64,000 nucleotides of DNA from JABAQJ01 sp046327745. Lineage in GTDB: Bacteria > Gemmatimonadota > Gemmatimonadetes > Gemmatimonadales > Gemmatimonadaceae. The position numbers were made by a program, and so were the translations under genes. Below, in pieces: positions 63,264-64,000 of this stretch. The stretch covers positions 1 through 64,000 of the forward strand of contig JAXLXV010000024.1 of assembly GCA_046327745.1 (NCBI GenBank). Direction: 5' to 3'. The notes below the pieces were generated by a model. The model searched no databases. It was not told the origin of the DNA and worked only from the letters and a program-made list of their open reading frames with translations. Positions within the stretch are counted from its first letter, which is position 1. The number at the start of each line of letters is the position of its first letter.

Positions 63264-64000
63264 ATGTCGTTACCACGATCGGCTACCGAGGCCAGCGCCG
63301 GGAGCCGAAGAGCGTTTGCTAGATGTGTAAGGGCCACAGCGCCGGGTTGCGCGCTCGCCTTTCCGACGCTGGTTACCCCGCAGGTCGTACAGCAGCCCTC
63401 GGGAAGCGCGACGCCTGGGTACCGACAGCCAGCGTCCAATTGGAATGAAGCCCTGCCGATCGGCAACGGCCGACTGGGTGCCATGGCATTTGGTGTTCCC
63501 GAACAGGAACACCTCCAGCTGAATGAAGAGACGCTTTTGGAGCGCGGGCCTTACGATCCCGCTGTCAAAGGCGCCGCCGCGGCGCTGCCAAATCCGGCGC
63601 CTGCTGTTCGCAGGCGATGTAGCCAAGGCGCACGATCTCTTCGGACGACGGCCGATGATGGGCAGGCCCTATGAACAAATGAAGTACCAACCGTTCGGCG
63701 ATCTCCTGCTCACCTTTCCCCGCCACTCTGGCGCCTCTGAGTATCGACGTGAACTTGATCTTGACCAAGCGGTGGCGCGCGTCTCGTATCGCGTGAATGG
63801 GGTCACGTTCCGGCGCGAGGTGTTCGTGAGCGCCGTGGACCAGGTCCTGGTGATGCGGCTGACGGGCCGACCGACCAGCATCCATCACCTTTGCCGCTGA
63901 GCTACACGGGGTTCGCAATCCCGCGCATTCCAACTATGGCACCGACTACTTCCAGATGGATGGCGTGCCGCCAGCTTCGCTGCGACTCGTCGGGAAGAGC
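63264..64000 (+). CDS. GH95-family glycosidase (alpha-L-fucosidase-like), 3' end outside window, frameshifted
   Basis: The visible part matches the N-terminal domain of GH95 enzymes: NWNEALPIGNGRLGAMAFGV, EHLQLNEETLLERGPYDPAV in one frame, then LLFAGDVAKAHDLFG, MMGRPYEQMKYQPFGDLLLT, SEYRRELDLDQAVARVSYRV and TFRREVFVSAVDQVLVMRLT in another, and finally NYGTDYFQMDGVPPASLRLV near the window end. Breaks fall near 63590 and 63890. The start (ATG 63264) is uncertain. GH95 enzymes cleave alpha-1,2-L-fucose or L-galactose from glycans and are usually exported. The active-site residues lie beyond the window. Confidence 0.7.

Noticed and set aside
1..64000. Insertion sequences, prophage genes, integrases or attachment sites.
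   Set aside because: No transposase, integrase or phage structural protein was recognised, and the tRNA cluster shows no flanking partial tRNA copy that I can see.

Overview
The window is GC-rich chromosomal DNA from a Gram-negative bacterium with a rich outer-membrane and efflux repertoire. Several things point to Gemmatimonadota or a close neighbour: signal peptides that repeatedly end in ALGAQ or RAQ, a SARP/BTAD regulator joined to a TPR tail, an EF-P of the HxTPGN type, and many RND/TolC systems. This is an inference from gene style; there is no rRNA or marker tree in the window.

Layout. 1-5 kb: end of a beta-propeller protein, an Ig-domain lipoprotein metallopeptidase, a Uma2 remnant and a frameshifted secreted protein. 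5.1-5.9 kb: a vapBC toxin-antitoxin pair with a double-palindrome operator. 6-14.5 kb: minus-strand block with an ankyrin/LRR protein, a DUF1801 protein, a 21-bp tandem repeat array, a CocE-type hydrolase and two tandem membrane paralogues. 14.9-20.6 kb: a SARP-type regulator whose C-terminal third is broken by about six frameshifts, convergent with a shortened RND permease remnant.

20.8-47 kb is the core of the window. A sigma-54 activator (AAA+ plus HTH, no sensor domain) is followed by three operons. Each is preceded by a GG-N10-GC sigma-54 promoter and, 105-120 bp further upstream, by a TCGCGA-based dyad. Operon 1 is a YbhGFSR-type ABC exporter. Operon 2 carries a TolC protein, a small ORF, a DUF4956-like membrane protein, a CYTH-NUDIX-like-PPK1 fusion and a kinase-like/BamA-barrel protein. 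Operon 3 carries a DUF4136 protein, a substrate-binding/TolC fusion, an RND adaptor and pump, an HtrA-type protease and an NDH-2/cNMP/CBS fusion. I read this as one envelope-stress or export regulon linking three efflux machines to polyphosphate and respiration.

47-54.7 kb: TauE-like exporter (frameshifted), a large beta-helix lipoprotein, ybbP-ybbA divergent from tesA (the same arrangement as in E. coli), and efp. 54.8-55.7 kb: seven tRNA genes (His, Trp, Glu-CTC, Glu-TTC, Asp, Leu-GAG, Thr-CGT). 55.8-63.2 kb: a copper/silver resistance locus (Met/His-rich periplasmic protein, small secreted protein, cusC-cusB-cusA). The window ends inside a frameshifted GH95 glycosidase gene.

Frameshifts are clustered (17.5-19.1, 52.4-53.2 and 62.4-64 kb, plus singles near 4.17 and 47.4 kb), while long stretches between are clean. 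They may be assembly indels or real gene decay; the sequence alone cannot decide.
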